From Zygnema cylindricum (taxonomy: Eukaryota > Streptophyta > Zygnematophyceae > Zygnematales > Zygnemataceae), in assembly GCA_037447655.1 (NCBI GenBank), contig JBBHKE010002653.1, forward strand, positions 39,615 to 88,602: a stretch of 48,988 nucleotides of DNA. The letters are read 5' to 3'. A model generated the notes under the pieces. It did not search any database and had not been told where the DNA came from. It saw nothing but the letters and a program-made list of their open reading frames with translations. Made by a program: the position numbers and the translations under genes. Shown here in pieces: positions 1-10,500 of the stretch. Every line of letters starts with the position of its first letter. The first letter of the stretch is position 1.

Positions 1-401
1 GAGAGAGGAAAAAGCCCGTAAGAACATGCAAGGTAAAACACTATACGTGAAATTAACTTCACAAATTGTTTTCAGTTTTATTTTCCTAGATTCTTCCTAA
101 ATCCAAAAATGACTAATATCTTGTACATTTATCAATTTCCTCAATCGTTAACTAATTGACAAAAGCTAGAAGATGCTCAATTCTACACAAAAACTCCATT
201 TTCGCCAAAAAAATTAAGAATTAAGAATTTCCCAGTTTTGTTCCATTTTTACCTGCTTGCGCTAGACCAGTTTCTAGTTCAAAAAAAAAAAACATACATA
301 CATTGTTCTAAGCACAAGAAACGATTAAGAAAAAAAACAAAATCAGGTTAAATAAATAAGGTTAATAAATTCTCAAATTGTTTCTAGAAAACAAAACAAA
401 C
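1..401. other. AT-rich 3' flank of the small secreted-protein gene
   Basis: No coding signal is seen on either strand. The stretch is A/T-rich and holds several AATAAA-like hexamers (on the minus strand near 351-370) that could serve the minus-strand gene ending at 402. Confidence 0.4.
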
Positions 402-710
402 TCATTCCTCCGTACCGTTAGCTCCACTTTGCAAATGGTTCCAATAGGCGCAAGAGGCGTATGTTTGACAAAGCTCCTTGCATTGAATGTCGGTGGTGAT
501 CTGGGAGCCGTCTCTCATATCTATTGTTAATTTGACGACTAAATATGAGTTGATTTGATAAATGCTGCCAGGAACTCCGACCGTACTATTGCACACGTAA
601 GCAGGACATGCGGCCGTACCGGCTTGGTTACAGCCAAATGTAGGACTCGCTAACGCTACGAGACAAACAAGTACAGAAAGTACGAAAAGGGTATGTGTAT
701 TCACAGCCAT
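402..710 (-). CDS. Small secreted Cys-rich protein, PAN/apple-like (102 aa)
   Basis: An intact single-exon frame of 102 codons. Residues 1-26 form a typical signal peptide: a short polar start, a Leu/Val/Ala-rich core at 8-21, and likely cleavage after Thr-Phe-Gly before Cys27. The mature part has six cysteines (27, 35, 40, 77, 81, 87), enough for three disulfides. The C-terminal pattern C77-x3-C81-x5-C87 followed by A-Y-W resembles the helix/strand core of PAN/apple modules (C-x-x-L-C-x(5)-C-x-(F/Y)), which bind proteins or sugars outside the cell. One N-glycosylation sequon (NST, 41-43) and another near the end (NGT, 98-100) fit a secreted protein. A TATA box lies 183 bp upstream and a CT-rich leader lies between. 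The family assignment is inference; the secreted Cys-rich nature is seen directly. Confidence 0.65.
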   Translation of the reverse strand: MAVNTHTLFVLSVLVCLVALASPTFGCNQAGTAACPAYVCNSTVGVPGSIYQINSYLVVKLTIDMRDGSQITTDIQCKELCQTYASCAYWNHLQSGANGTEE

Positions 711-769
711 GGCTTAGGCTAAAATTTTGAAATGGGTTTTGTTCTCCCTTTTTTTTTCTAGTGACGACG

Positions 770-862
770 CATTACTTTTGCTGGTAGGACGTTGAGTTGG
801 GAGAGGGAGAGAGAGAGAGAGAGGGGTATGTGAGAGATAGGAGAGAGAGTGGGAGGGGAGGT
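770..862 (-). promoter_or_regulatory. CT-rich 5' leader of the secreted-protein gene
   Basis: On the plus strand this is a GAGA microsatellite, so the predicted minus-strand leader is a long CT tract between the TATA box and the ATG. CT-rich leaders are common in plant genes. The HPPD gene in this window has the same layout. Confidence 0.45.
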
Positions 863-892
863 GGACGTTTTGGAATACTGGCAGGTGTTTAG

Positions 893-900
893 TTTATATA
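893..900 (-). promoter_or_regulatory. TATA box of the secreted-protein gene
   Basis: Minus-strand TATATAAA, 183 bp upstream of the ATG at 710. A start about 30 bp downstream would give a leader of roughly 150 nt. Confidence 0.6.
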
Positions 901-2145
901 GGAGTCGGGAAGAGAGTGTGGTACCGTAGTGTTACGTGACAGGTTTGGAATGACGTCGCAGGTTTGGGAAGAAGGCTCAGGAAGGGCTCCGGAAATCGAG
1001 GGCGGCAATCTACTGTAGAGAGCAATTTGGAGAAGCGTCGAAATTTTTTAAGTCAAAGGTCATAGAGTTCTATGTGAACTGGACGGCGCTACAGTAGTTC
1101 CGTACGAGGTTTAGAAAATTTCGGACGGGTTTCAGTGCGCACGGTTTCGACGTCGCGGGTTTGTTTCGCTAGTACGGATGAAGTCTTATTGGGTCGCGTA
1201 TGCGAACCCATTATGCTTACGTGGCGCAAATTATGAAAATTCAAAATTGGAAAGTGATTTAGGTTTTCCGAAGCGAACCGGTGAACAGAAGAAAAATTTA
1301 GAAGTGCTCGGAACGGAACATGACGGAGATTGATTGGCTGAAAAACTTAAATGGTTGGTCGGAAACGTTTCGTTTCGGAATCGTTTCGTTTCGTTCTTGA
1401 TAGCGTACTTCATACTTTATGCATCGATATTTTGTAATACTAGGTGAAAGCAGAAACTGCTGTCGCATGTGACCTTGTTAGAGTACTAAGAACTTTACAG
1501 AGGTTCCGTCATAGCGTTTGCCGGCGAACATATGTTTTGTTGGCGTCACCGGCTATTAATTATCCGATCCGTCAGTCATGCGAAGACACCGTCCAATACG
1601 AAACCGTACATAATAATAAAATTACCGTACGATAAAATCAGCGCAATTGCGGCCACGTACCTACTAAAGTACCAGCGTACCAAAGTTCCAATAGTACTCA
1701 ATGTTTCTTGACGTTGATTCAAGTACGATTTATGCAGATTTAGTGAGATAGTGAAAAATGGAAAGTACGGATAGAGTCATTCCGTACTATTATCCACCTG
1801 TAATTTTTTTAGGCCATAAGAACATCGTGCGATAGACGCAATTTGGCTGATCCGACAGCCACTATGACCGTATGTAATCATTTTGACAACTATTACATGA
1901 AATCATTTGTCGTTTTCTTTGTCGAAAAGCAAGCCTGAACTTAGAAGGTCAATCATAGTGATTTCATCGGAACCCCGTACATTTTTTACTGTATGTCCTT
2001 ATGAAGATTTTATTATTTTATTTGTTCATGCCTTTTGTTTTGGTGTTGAGGTTACAACTTGTGTGTTTATTAGCGTTAATATTTTTTGGGACAAAATAGC
2101 GTTGATAACAGTATTTATTTATTTTGACTGATAATTATCTTACAC
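901..2145. other. Intergenic, no gene recognised
   Basis: The short reading frames here (for example 1444-1635 and 1907-2131) show no domain, signal or codon pattern that supports coding. The DNA is rich in GTAC-containing words, as are the surrounding repeats. Confidence 0.4.
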
Positions 2146-2147
2146 TA

Positions 2148-2634
2148 CACCGCCAATCGCTATTAGCGTTGTGTACACTAATTCCATCCCACTTTTTTTT
2201 GTTTTATTCTCAAATAGCGTAGTTTACCTATATTTTTTATTCTAGGAGTTGTATTCAGTACGTTGTCTCTTAAATGGAGTTGTACAGTCAGTATCGACTG
2301 GCCGCAATACTGCTAGGTTAAAAATACAATAAATTAGTTTAGTAACCGCGGACGCATGAGAATTTGCGTTCTAAAGGAAAAACCAGGTCGTAAAAATCCC
2401 GCTCGCACATATTCGTCCAACGGCCGCGTTTCGACCGTGTGAATGCGTTGTGTACGTTTGTGGTTTTATTTTGGAAACTATATTAGTGTAGCATGTTTGC
2501 GACCATTTTCAAGATCAAATTACCATAATCAAACAATTAGAATGTATGATTTTTCCAAATTAAAATTCTTCGTAGCGTACACCACGGTAATTATTTTTAT
2601 ACGCTAAAAAACACGCTAATAGCGATTGGCGGTA
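2148..2634. mobile_element. TA-flanked TIR MITE (copy a, 487 bp)
   Basis: The left end reads CACCGCCAATCGCTATTAGC; the right end is its inverted complement with one end-base change. TA lies on both sides (2146-2147 and 2635-2636). The interior shares a long segment with the copy at 7659-8198. No transposase frame is present. Confidence 0.8.
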
Positions 2635-2789
2635 TAGTGGTTCGTGTGAAGCGGTGATTGGTTTCTTCGCCCAAAAATATATTGGTCGTATTTTTGTTTT
2701 AAAAGTAAAGAATATAGTGAGAATGTACAAAATAGACTTGACGACGTAAACGGCACGATGACATGCCTGGAGTGTCTCCAAAAGGACAA

Positions 2790-3020
2790 GCGATCGTCAC
2801 GCGTCACAAAGAATTCCGCTTGAAAAGTTCGCTCAAACAAATGAAAGTGTCCTTTCTGTACGGCAGGGCTGCTCATGTCGGTGGAACTCAGTTCTTGGTT
2901 GGGGGCGACTTTGGAAGTACAGATGTACGAATGATCTCTACAAGTACATCACTGTGTAAGTCTGTGAGGACTGTGTTCTACGGAGATGCTACTGAACTGT
3001 CCAAGTGGAGTTGGTACAAA
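2790..3020. repeat. Dispersed ~200 bp repeat, copy 1
   Basis: One of four diverged copies (also near 3555, 6600 and 6900) sharing a run like GAAAGTTCGCTCAAATAAAT, then a cgtcctttctgtacgg-like block and a catgtcggt-like block. Function unknown. Confidence 0.55.
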
Positions 3021-3066
3021 CAAATATCCTTTGTGGAAAAACCAAATCGTACAGTGATGTACAGTA

Positions 3067-3262
3067 CACCGCCAATCGCTATTAGAGTATATAACGCTAA
3101 TTCGGTGCCCCTAAATTTTGACCCCAAAACCTGAAATAGAATTAATAACGCTATTTAAGTAGGTGGACCATAATCTACCACGTCTCAGGCATAACTAGAA
3201 TCAATAGCTAATTTTTTGACGCTATTTAATCCGGCTCTAACCGTCTAATGGCGTTGGCGGTG
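3067..3262. mobile_element. TA-flanked TIR MITE (copy b, 196 bp)
   Basis: Terminal CACCGCCAA... inverted repeats with TA at 3065-3066 and 3263-3264. A short, internally deleted relative of copy a, between two copies of the ~200 bp dispersed repeat. Confidence 0.75.
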
Positions 3263-3554
3263 TACTGTACTTTTAAACGGCGATTCACGGTGCTGTATTA
3301 CTGCGTGGAAAAGTACAAACCAGGTCAGCAACCGCAGTTTCTCCGAAAGAACCGCCGCGCGATATTGAAATTCTGCTGCGCGAAAGTATCGGTACGTATT
3401 GGTGAGTACTCGTTCGTATCGGTACGATGTCGACGTGGAGAATGCTCTCATATGGAAAAAGTGAACACACGCATAGCCCATATCCGATTTGGCGGCAGTC
3501 GACTGTACGAATGACACGTAGAGGCACAAGTTTTCAAAATAGGAGATGAGACAA

Positions 3555-3790
3555 TCACGTATCACAACACATTCCGGTTTGGAAAGTTCGCTCAAATAAA
3601 TGGAAGCGTCCTTTATGTACGGCCGGCTGATCATGTCGGTTGCACTCACATGTTTATTAGGGCTAATTATGGGAGGACTGTGCAAGTACTGCGGATGTAC
3701 TCTGGCAATGCAGCACTGTGTAAGGACTTCCATGTACGGACACGCTGTTGTATACGTCATGTTGGTACAAATTTTACAATCCTCCGTGGC
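3555..3790. repeat. Dispersed ~200 bp repeat, copy 2
   Basis: Same block order as the copy at 2790: the gttcgctcaaataaatgg core, a gtacggccgg block, then catgtcggttg. Confidence 0.55.
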
Positions 3791-3894
3791 AAATTGACAC
3801 CGTACATTTGGTCCCGAGATCCGCTCATCATCACCTGCACAGCTGGAGACGTACAAACATAAAGTACAGTAAGGGTGCGTCTCTGTGTGCTTAA

Positions 3895-4885
3895 GGGCAC
3901 TTTCCCATGTAACCGAGACTTTAATCTTGTAACTTTGTTTCTAGCGAAGATTCTCCGTACATCTTTATGAGCATTCCGATGTAATCGCAAATAACTTGCT
4001 ACTTCAAAAAGTGACAAGCGTAGACGTGTACGAAACATGTGACACATAAACGGTACACAAAATGTTGCGAAACTTCCACTCAATTTCGATTTCAGACGTC
4101 CACCCGCACGTTGATCAGTTTCTGTCACTTCGCTTTATCTGCACGCCACATTGTCGACGTGGAGGTATTGCAGATGTTTAGGAATTGTGACATTGTGACG
4201 TCACGCGCGTCACGCTCAGCTATGACAGCGCCCACGTCACAATTTCTAAAACTTTCCGCCATGATTTTCCGATTGTTGTTTTTTGTCCTTTCCTTCTCTA
4301 CTTGCCATCAAAATACGCTCAAAGATAGTCAAAAGAAATCATTTTCATAGATCTTTCATTTGATACCTTTCTTGCCTTTTTTCATTGCAAGAATTGTGAG
4401 ATATACGCATTAGTGGGAGAGGGAGAGAGAGAGAGGCGCTTTCATGGACTTCGCTTTTGCAAAATGGCGTCCGTTGATCGAGACCCCTCCACTGCCTCTG
4501 TACGGAAAAAGGTGCACGGAAAAAAGTACGTACAGGCTGTAAACGTGCAGTGGATTTTTTTTTTGAGGAAAATTTTGTCAAAAACCTCCGACGCGTGCGA
4601 AATCATATGCAAATTCGCCCACGTCGTGGAAATTTATTTAAAATCACCTCGCGAGGTGATTTTATTAAAGTTTGAAGATGATCTGAAAGTGGGTCGAAAC
4701 TCGCTAAACGATAAATTGCATCGCGATAGACGACAAACTGCGGTACAGCTAAAGTTTTAATGGAACGCAACTTGTACGGTGGTAATTTGAATTTTTTGGT
4801 ACGGTTGCATATTTTTTCCTTTTTTCCAAGTTATAAAGGAAAATGACATAAAATAACTGTAACTTTAGCACATGGGAAAGTGCCC
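3895..4885 (+). mobile_element. Tourist-like MITE, full length (991 bp)
   Basis: Perfect 16-bp terminal inverted repeats GGGCACTTTCCCATGT, flanked on both sides by the 3-bp target duplication TAA (3892-3894 and 4886-4888). A TIR starting with GGG and a TAA/TTA duplication are hallmarks of PIF/Harbinger-derived Tourist MITEs. Related copies lie at 18180-19086, 28765-29272 and 48337-end. No transposase is present. Confidence 0.85.
4639..4664. repeat. 26-bp perfect palindrome inside the Tourist MITE
   Basis: The sequence reads the same on both strands around CTCG/CGAG at the centre, and lies near the MITE interior. It can form a cruciform or hairpin. Confidence 0.85.
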
Positions 4886-4888
4886 TAA

Positions 4889-5440
4889 GTAAGGGTTTTT
4901 TTTTGTCGTTTTCTTGTAAAACTTAGAGCCGTACCGCGTAAGTTTCAACCGTACAATAAAATAAAAAAAGAGAAGTACATTTTGCGTCATCATCAAATTT
5001 AAAATGTACTACATCTTGTCGTCTTATGTTCTTCGACCAACTTCGACGACAAAAAACGTCATCTTCAACCTTATCTTTAAAATACAGGGCCGGTGTGCTT
5101 TAAAATTAGGGATTTTTTATAAACAAATAGGAAGACGTATTCGCACGTGTAATGTTTTGTTCAAAAAGTTCAAACGATTTAAAGCGACGTGGAAGTGTAC
5201 ACAATTCGCGATGTTTTGTCCGTTTTTGTTTAATACGACAAAGAGAAGTACACAGTTTGTTTTTTTTTGTCCGTTTCCATCCGATACGTATTTTTTTTTG
5301 AAGGGGTCTCAAGGTTCCGATGCCATTTCACTTAGAGCCGACAATAGACGCAAAGTCAAAACGCATCTTCTTCAACCGTGAAACGGCACAGGCTGGAGGG
5401 CGGTAGGTCTACAATGTCACGAAAAATCACGTGACAAAAT
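4889..5440. other. Intergenic, no gene recognised
   Basis: A 125-codon open frame at 5004-5381 is low-complexity (Phe/Lys/Arg-rich), has no recognisable domain and sits between MITEs. I do not support it as a gene. Confidence 0.35.
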
Positions 5441-6196
5441 TAGTGTTTGTATCGATAAAAAACTTATCGCGATAACACCGATACCGATAGTTATCTGTTA
5501 TCGAACGGTCAAAGGTCCCGATATATCGGTCTGGGACCAACAAATTCCATATCGGCGATAACTTTTAAAAAATATAGTATGCATACAATAGTACTATTCA
5601 ACATACTGTATTATATAATTTTCATTATATAGCGTGGAATGCCACGTATAAGAATCTGTTCCGCGTATCTATTTAACTGAAAATTTTTACGGACAGCGCT
5701 GCACATAAACGTAAGCAATATAAGTTAATACTTTATTGTTATAAAACTATACTATCGAAACGAAAAAAATAAACTTTTTCCAAAAAAAGACGAACAGACT
5801 GAAAGAAGCAGACGAACACACCTGTCAGACTGCCGCCATTTCCATACGCTATATTTTGAAAATTCTGGCAGCAGGAATTTTGAGAACCCCCTTAAATTAG
5901 GAATAATGATGGAAAATTCGCGATTTTTTACCGGAATCGGGAGTAAGGGGGTCCGCTGCGCGTCCGGGGAATACGACGTACAGTTGCGTGTACAGGCCGT
6001 ACATTTATCTGTACGGTCCGTACAGTTATCGTTATCGGCAATATCGCCGATAAGTACCCGATATTATCGGCTACTTATCGGCTACTTATCGGCGATAAAA
6101 CCGATGTCGATATATCGTACCAATAAATCGATTATCGGGAACCCGAAAAAAGGTCCATATCGGTTATCGGTAAATCCTTACCGATACACAACACTA
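5441..6196. mobile_element. hAT-like MITE rich in ATCGGTA/CGATA words (756 bp)
   Basis: The left end TAGTGTTTGTATCGATAA and the inverted right end (TAGTGTTGTGTATCGGTAA on the minus strand) form TIRs. Both subterminal regions are packed with tandem and inverted ATCGGTTATCG-type motifs. The flanking 8-mers GACAAAAT and CTAAAAAT match at 5 of 8 bases, so a decayed 8-bp target duplication is plausible. A similar end is seen alone near 39632-39648. Confidence 0.65.
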
Positions 6197-6599
6197 CTAA
6201 AAATGACGTGGTCATCACAGATTGTAGACGTTGACAGCCGTCACGAGCATTGTCGACGTATACAATCGTCACGCCCTTAAGTGACAATTTCGTTTGGTAC
6301 ATAGGGACACCCGAAATCCAGGTCCGCCGGATCTGCGCTAAAAACCAAAAAAATCTCTAAGTTTGAAGTACATAGAGACGCACCCTAAGCTACAGTAATC
6401 GGCCAGATCATCCGACAAGAACCATGCCCCAAGCGACGAAATCTTGACCTTACGATCTTCGCAGGGACTCTCAGCGATGTCGCGTAAGCGGCATAAATAT
6501 TCGGGCAGTCGGACAATCTGCGGTCTCTAAAGGACGACGGCGCTCGAAGAATGTCGTCAACTGCGCAGACGACACTTAGCGGCGCAAGTCAATTAAAAG

Positions 6600-6800
6600 A
6601 CAATTGTATGCCACGTGTCAGAGCACTTGCCTGTTGGAAAGTTCGCTTAAATAAATTGAAGCTTGACGCTGGCTGTTCATGTCGGTTGAAGTCAGTTTTT
6701 CCGGAGGGCTACAGTACTGTACTTGTGGAAGAACTGCGGTGTACTCTCGAAGTACAGCACAGTGTCAGGATTGGAATGTACGGAGATTTTGCCGTTTAAG
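6600..6800. repeat. Dispersed ~200 bp repeat, copy 3
   Basis: Carries the gttcgcttaaataaattg core and catgtcggttg block of the family. Confidence 0.5.
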
Positions 6801-6899
6801 TTCGCTTGGTAGCAACGTATTTCATGGACTTACACGAACATTTGACGTCATTAACTGTGCAAATGACAGTTAGGGGGATTTGTCCAGAAAAGTAGACGG

Positions 6900-7095
6900 G
6901 ACAATGACGTATCACATAGCCTTCCGTTTAGAAAGTTCGCTCAAATAAATGAGCACGTCCTTTCTGTACGGCCTACTATTCATATCGCTTGAAAGGTTGA
7001 TTTTAGGGGCTAAAGACGGACTGCGGAAGTACTGCGATGTACTTGTTAAGGACAAGACTGGATAAGGACTGCACTGTACGGAGTCGGTGCTGGTC
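6900..7095. repeat. Dispersed ~200 bp repeat, copy 4
   Basis: Carries the gttcgctcaaataaatg core and the cgtcctttctgtacggc block, closest to the copies at 2790 and 3555. Confidence 0.5.
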
Positions 7096-7272
7096 AAGTT
7101 CCCGTAGGCAGCGACTCGCAAGTTGCGGATGCTCCACAAGTACACCGCGTGGCGAGGAGGACATCGGTTCCGGCGGACTTTCGAGGCAGCGGGCGGATTC
7201 TGCCTTCGCGATCCGCGGGGCAGCCGCCACCCGAAAATGTCAACGTGGAATAATTTGTAAGGTACCAAAGTA

Positions 7273-7482
7273 CACCGCCAATCGTTATTAGCGTTGTGTA
7301 CGCTAATTCCGTCCCGCTTTTATTATTATCAAATAGAATTATCCACACTATTTAAAAAAACCCCTAATTCCTAATTAGAATAGACGATTTCTTCGAAAAT
7401 TTTAAAATTTCCAATTAGCGTAAGCCACGCTAATTATTCGTATACGCTAAAAAAACTTACACGCTAATAACGATTGTCGGTG
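7273..7482. mobile_element. TA-flanked TIR MITE (copy c, 210 bp)
   Basis: Ends CACCGCCAATCGTTATTAGC and its inverted complement, with TA at 7271-7272 and 7483-7484. A short derivative of the longer copy at 7659. Confidence 0.8.
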
Positions 7483-7658
7483 TACTGGTCGCGGGTACAA
7501 GATTGGTGTCGGGTACACTGCGGAAGCCGCCGACAGACGATTTGGCGATTTATCGGATTGACAGAATGATATCGGGCTCGCAGTGGAGTTCGTACTTTGG
7601 GTTCGCGACTGTTAGTTTGGAGTGTACGGCAATAATTTACACCGTGTTCGCTACAGTA

Positions 7659-8198
7659 CACCGCCAATCGTTATTAGCGTTGTGTACACTATTTCCGTCC
7701 CGCTTTTTTTTTTTTTTATTCTCCATTAGCGTAGTTCATTCTATTTTTTTCTTTATTCTATTTAGGGTTTTATTGAGTACGTTGTCTCTTACATAGAGTG
7801 GTGTACGGACAGTATTAGACCGTACACAAATATACCTTTTTAAGTTAAAAAATACAATAAATTAGTTTTAGTAACCGCGGACGCATGAGAATTTGCGTTC
7901 TAAAAAGGAAAAAAAACCAGGTCGTAAAAAATCCCGCTCGCACATATTCGTCCGACAGCCGCGTTTCGACCGTGTGAATGTACGATTTGTGTACGATTTG
8001 TCAGATTTTGTACGGAAACCTATATTAGTGTAAGCATGTTTGCGACCGACATTTTTTTTTTCAAAGATCCAAATTACCATAATCAAACAATTAGAATGTA
8101 TGATTTTTTCCAAAATTTTCAAATTCTTAAATAGCGTACACCACGGTAATTATTTTTATACGCTATAAAAACTTACACGCTAATAACGATTGGCGGTG
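7659..8198. mobile_element. TA-flanked TIR MITE (copy d, 540 bp)
   Basis: Ends match copy c, with TA at 7657-7658 and 8199-8200. The interior block around 7870-7980 is nearly the same as 2340-2450 in copy a, so a and d are the long form of this subfamily. Confidence 0.8.
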
Positions 8199-8200
8199 TA

Positions 8201-8629
8201 CCACACCGTTTATCGCTATTAGATTCGTAGATTTTACGCCACTTAAACCATCTTTTCTCCGTACACACTTGTCCGATTTTTCAATTTGAGACCGCCAATC
8301 GGAGGCTGAGAATCTTCCATTTCAATATCAACCGTCAGATCCACAATCCGACATGTGGGTACAGAGAAAAAAATGGTTTAAGTTACGAAAAAAACATTAA
8401 CACTAAACCGTGAATCGCTATTAGCGTCAATGACTCTAATTGCGGTACCCCGTTATTTTATTCAAATTCTCAAATAGAATTAATAAAAACCCTTTAAAAA
8501 ACAAGTTAGAGTAAATGATTTCCTTCAAAACCCCCAAATTCCCAAATAGCGTTTAACGCTATTTGTTTCATAACGCTATCAATTTCTAAATGCTAATAGC
8601 AATTCACGGTGTAGTAGCGATACACAGAG
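8201..8629. mobile_element. TA-flanked TIR MITE (copy e), interrupted by copy f
   Basis: The left end near 8204 (CACCGTTTATCGCTATTAG) and the right end at 8614-8629 belong to one element resembling the intact copy at 34501-34715, including its central inverted repeat around cttgtccgattt. Copy f splits it at a TA. Confidence 0.7.
8406..8611. mobile_element. TA-flanked TIR MITE (copy f, 206 bp) nested in copy e
   Basis: Ends (A)ACCGTGAATCGCTATTAG and the inverted complement, with TA at 8404-8405 and 8612-8613. Joining its flanks restores the right end of copy e as judged against the 34501-34715 copy, which supports TA as the duplicated target. Confidence 0.75.
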
Positions 8630-8631
8630 TA

Positions 8632-9335
8632 CTGAAGTACTAACAACACTGATTCGGCTGCCCTAAATTTTGACCATCGAACCTAAAACATGATTAATAT
8701 TCTATTTTTTCCTTTAGGCTAATATAGGTATTATTTAATTAGTGTCCTTTACTCTAATTTGTACAAATTCTAAGCAGTGTAATGTACTAAATGTGTTAGT
8801 CCGTAGTAAAATTGATCTTCATTTCGTAGAAAGAGAGTTTGATAAAGGCGTCAACATACGGAAATGAGTGAGTCGCGCTAAAAAACGCACGGAAGAAATA
8901 GCGAACTTGTTCTCACATGTTCAAATGTCGACTATGTGAACATAGGTTATAACGGCTAAAATACGCGACACTTTATCCAAATTAGTGTTAGGTGTGTTAT
9001 TTAGCGTAAATTTTTGTTGAAGTTAGGCCCTTGAACCCAATATAATAATTATAATTGTTCATTTACTCCAATTTAATCTTGACACCAACAACAATTCAAT
9101 ACTTCACAATTTTTCTTCAGTGTATAAATTGACAAAGGGAGGAGAAAAACTAATTGTGCGACAACTCTGGTAACATACATTATCTTATGCCAAACCGATC
9201 TTTTATGTTTGCTATATTATTTTTACATACGCGTTCGCTTGTGTAAGAGTGTATTATCTTTGTCGTATTCATTTATATTCGATCCATCGATTGTTATCTG
9301 CGGTTGTGTGCTTTGAGTTTTAATATTGGCGAGTG
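8632..9335. other. AT-rich repeat-derived DNA
   Basis: No gene is seen. The part around 8890-8960 (ttctcacatgttcaaatgtcga, gtgaacatagg) resembles 47370-47420, so this is probably another diverged copy of a MITE-type repeat. Confidence 0.4.
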
Positions 9336-10500
9336 TGGCAGCCATGGGAGAGAAAAACAATAAAGAAAAAAAATAAGTTTGGACACTATCGCCGTCCGCT
9401 ACTCCTCCACCGAATCTAATTGATAAACCATATCTCTAAAAATTTTCAACGGAATCGAGTGAGAAAGGTTTTAGCCTTGGAGGGTCCGAATATCAAGCAT
9501 CTCTTCCTACCTATCCGTTTAGTCAAAAAGTTGAAGGAAGAATACCATTGAGTCGTATCACATCGGCACATATTCAATGATGTTTGGTGACATGCGACAC
9601 CTTACAGCTCCAAAAATCATTACTCTTACACGTGGCTAAATACATTCTCGACATGATCCAATGACATCACACCATGTGGGATTCTAATAGATTCCACCAA
9701 ATGATTGAAACCAAACTTGAGATTTTTACATTTTGAAGTATCAATGAACCCTCTTAGCGCATTTGAAATTCAACGTGAGGGCGGAAGCGTTCAAGCATTT
9801 GACGATTGAGCAATTCATCTCAAGATTGGATGAAATTTTGAGTAGAAAAGAGGATGTGATAGGTTTGATGAACATCGCACTCCGAACGTTAGTTGTCGAT
9901 GACAAAATTATTAGCCTAGTTTCCACACTGGAAAGTGATTATAACCTTTCGCACCACCAGCTCTGTCACACATGCGATGGTATCTCCGTCGAGTGATTTG
10001 AAATAGATATTTAAGGGAATTAATTTTGACATTCAATGGAAAAATAGTTGGATGCGAATGATGTACTAAAAAATGACACCTTTAAAAGCCCCATTAGACA
10101 AAATGTTAAAAAAAATTGTGCTTAACACCCCCTCAAATTGGTCCATACTGATCTATGCGATTATTTCAAGCTTGAAAGTATTAAAGTAAACAACTAAATA
10201 GTGTTTGTTACAGACGATTATTCGAGGTTTGCATTGGTTTTTTTATTAAAGTGAAAGTTTGAACCATTTGAGAGATTCTAAAAGTGGCACCTTATGGTAG
10301 AACGCCAATGCGCGAAGATGGGTAAAGATGTCCGATTGACAATGGTAAGGAATTTATGGATGAGTTGTATTCTAAAAAATAAGGATAAGGCAACAAATAA
10401 CGCGCCTTACTCGTGAATTATAGTGGCATTGCACCGAGAAAGAACCCCAAATTAGAATAGATGGTCTGATCTATGCTCCACGAATCGCTCATAATGAATA
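9336..10500 (+). pseudogene. Decayed Ty1/copia gag-integrase remnant
   Basis: Broken plus-strand reading at 10200-10500 follows the copia integrase core: V-T-D-D-Y-S-R-F, later D-N-G-K-E-F-M, then A-P-R-K-N-P-K-L-E and S-T-L-H-E-S-L-I. These match the DDYSRF, DNGGEF and ERKNRTL...MLHE landmarks of plant copia pol. Upstream (9340-10010) looks like weak gag remains. Many stops and frameshifts are present and no LTR pair was found. This is a fossil. Confidence 0.7.

Noticed and set aside
3245-3856. 203-codon minus-strand frame
   Set aside because: It spans a MITE end and dispersed repeats, overlaps several equally open frames on both strands, and shows no domain or signal.
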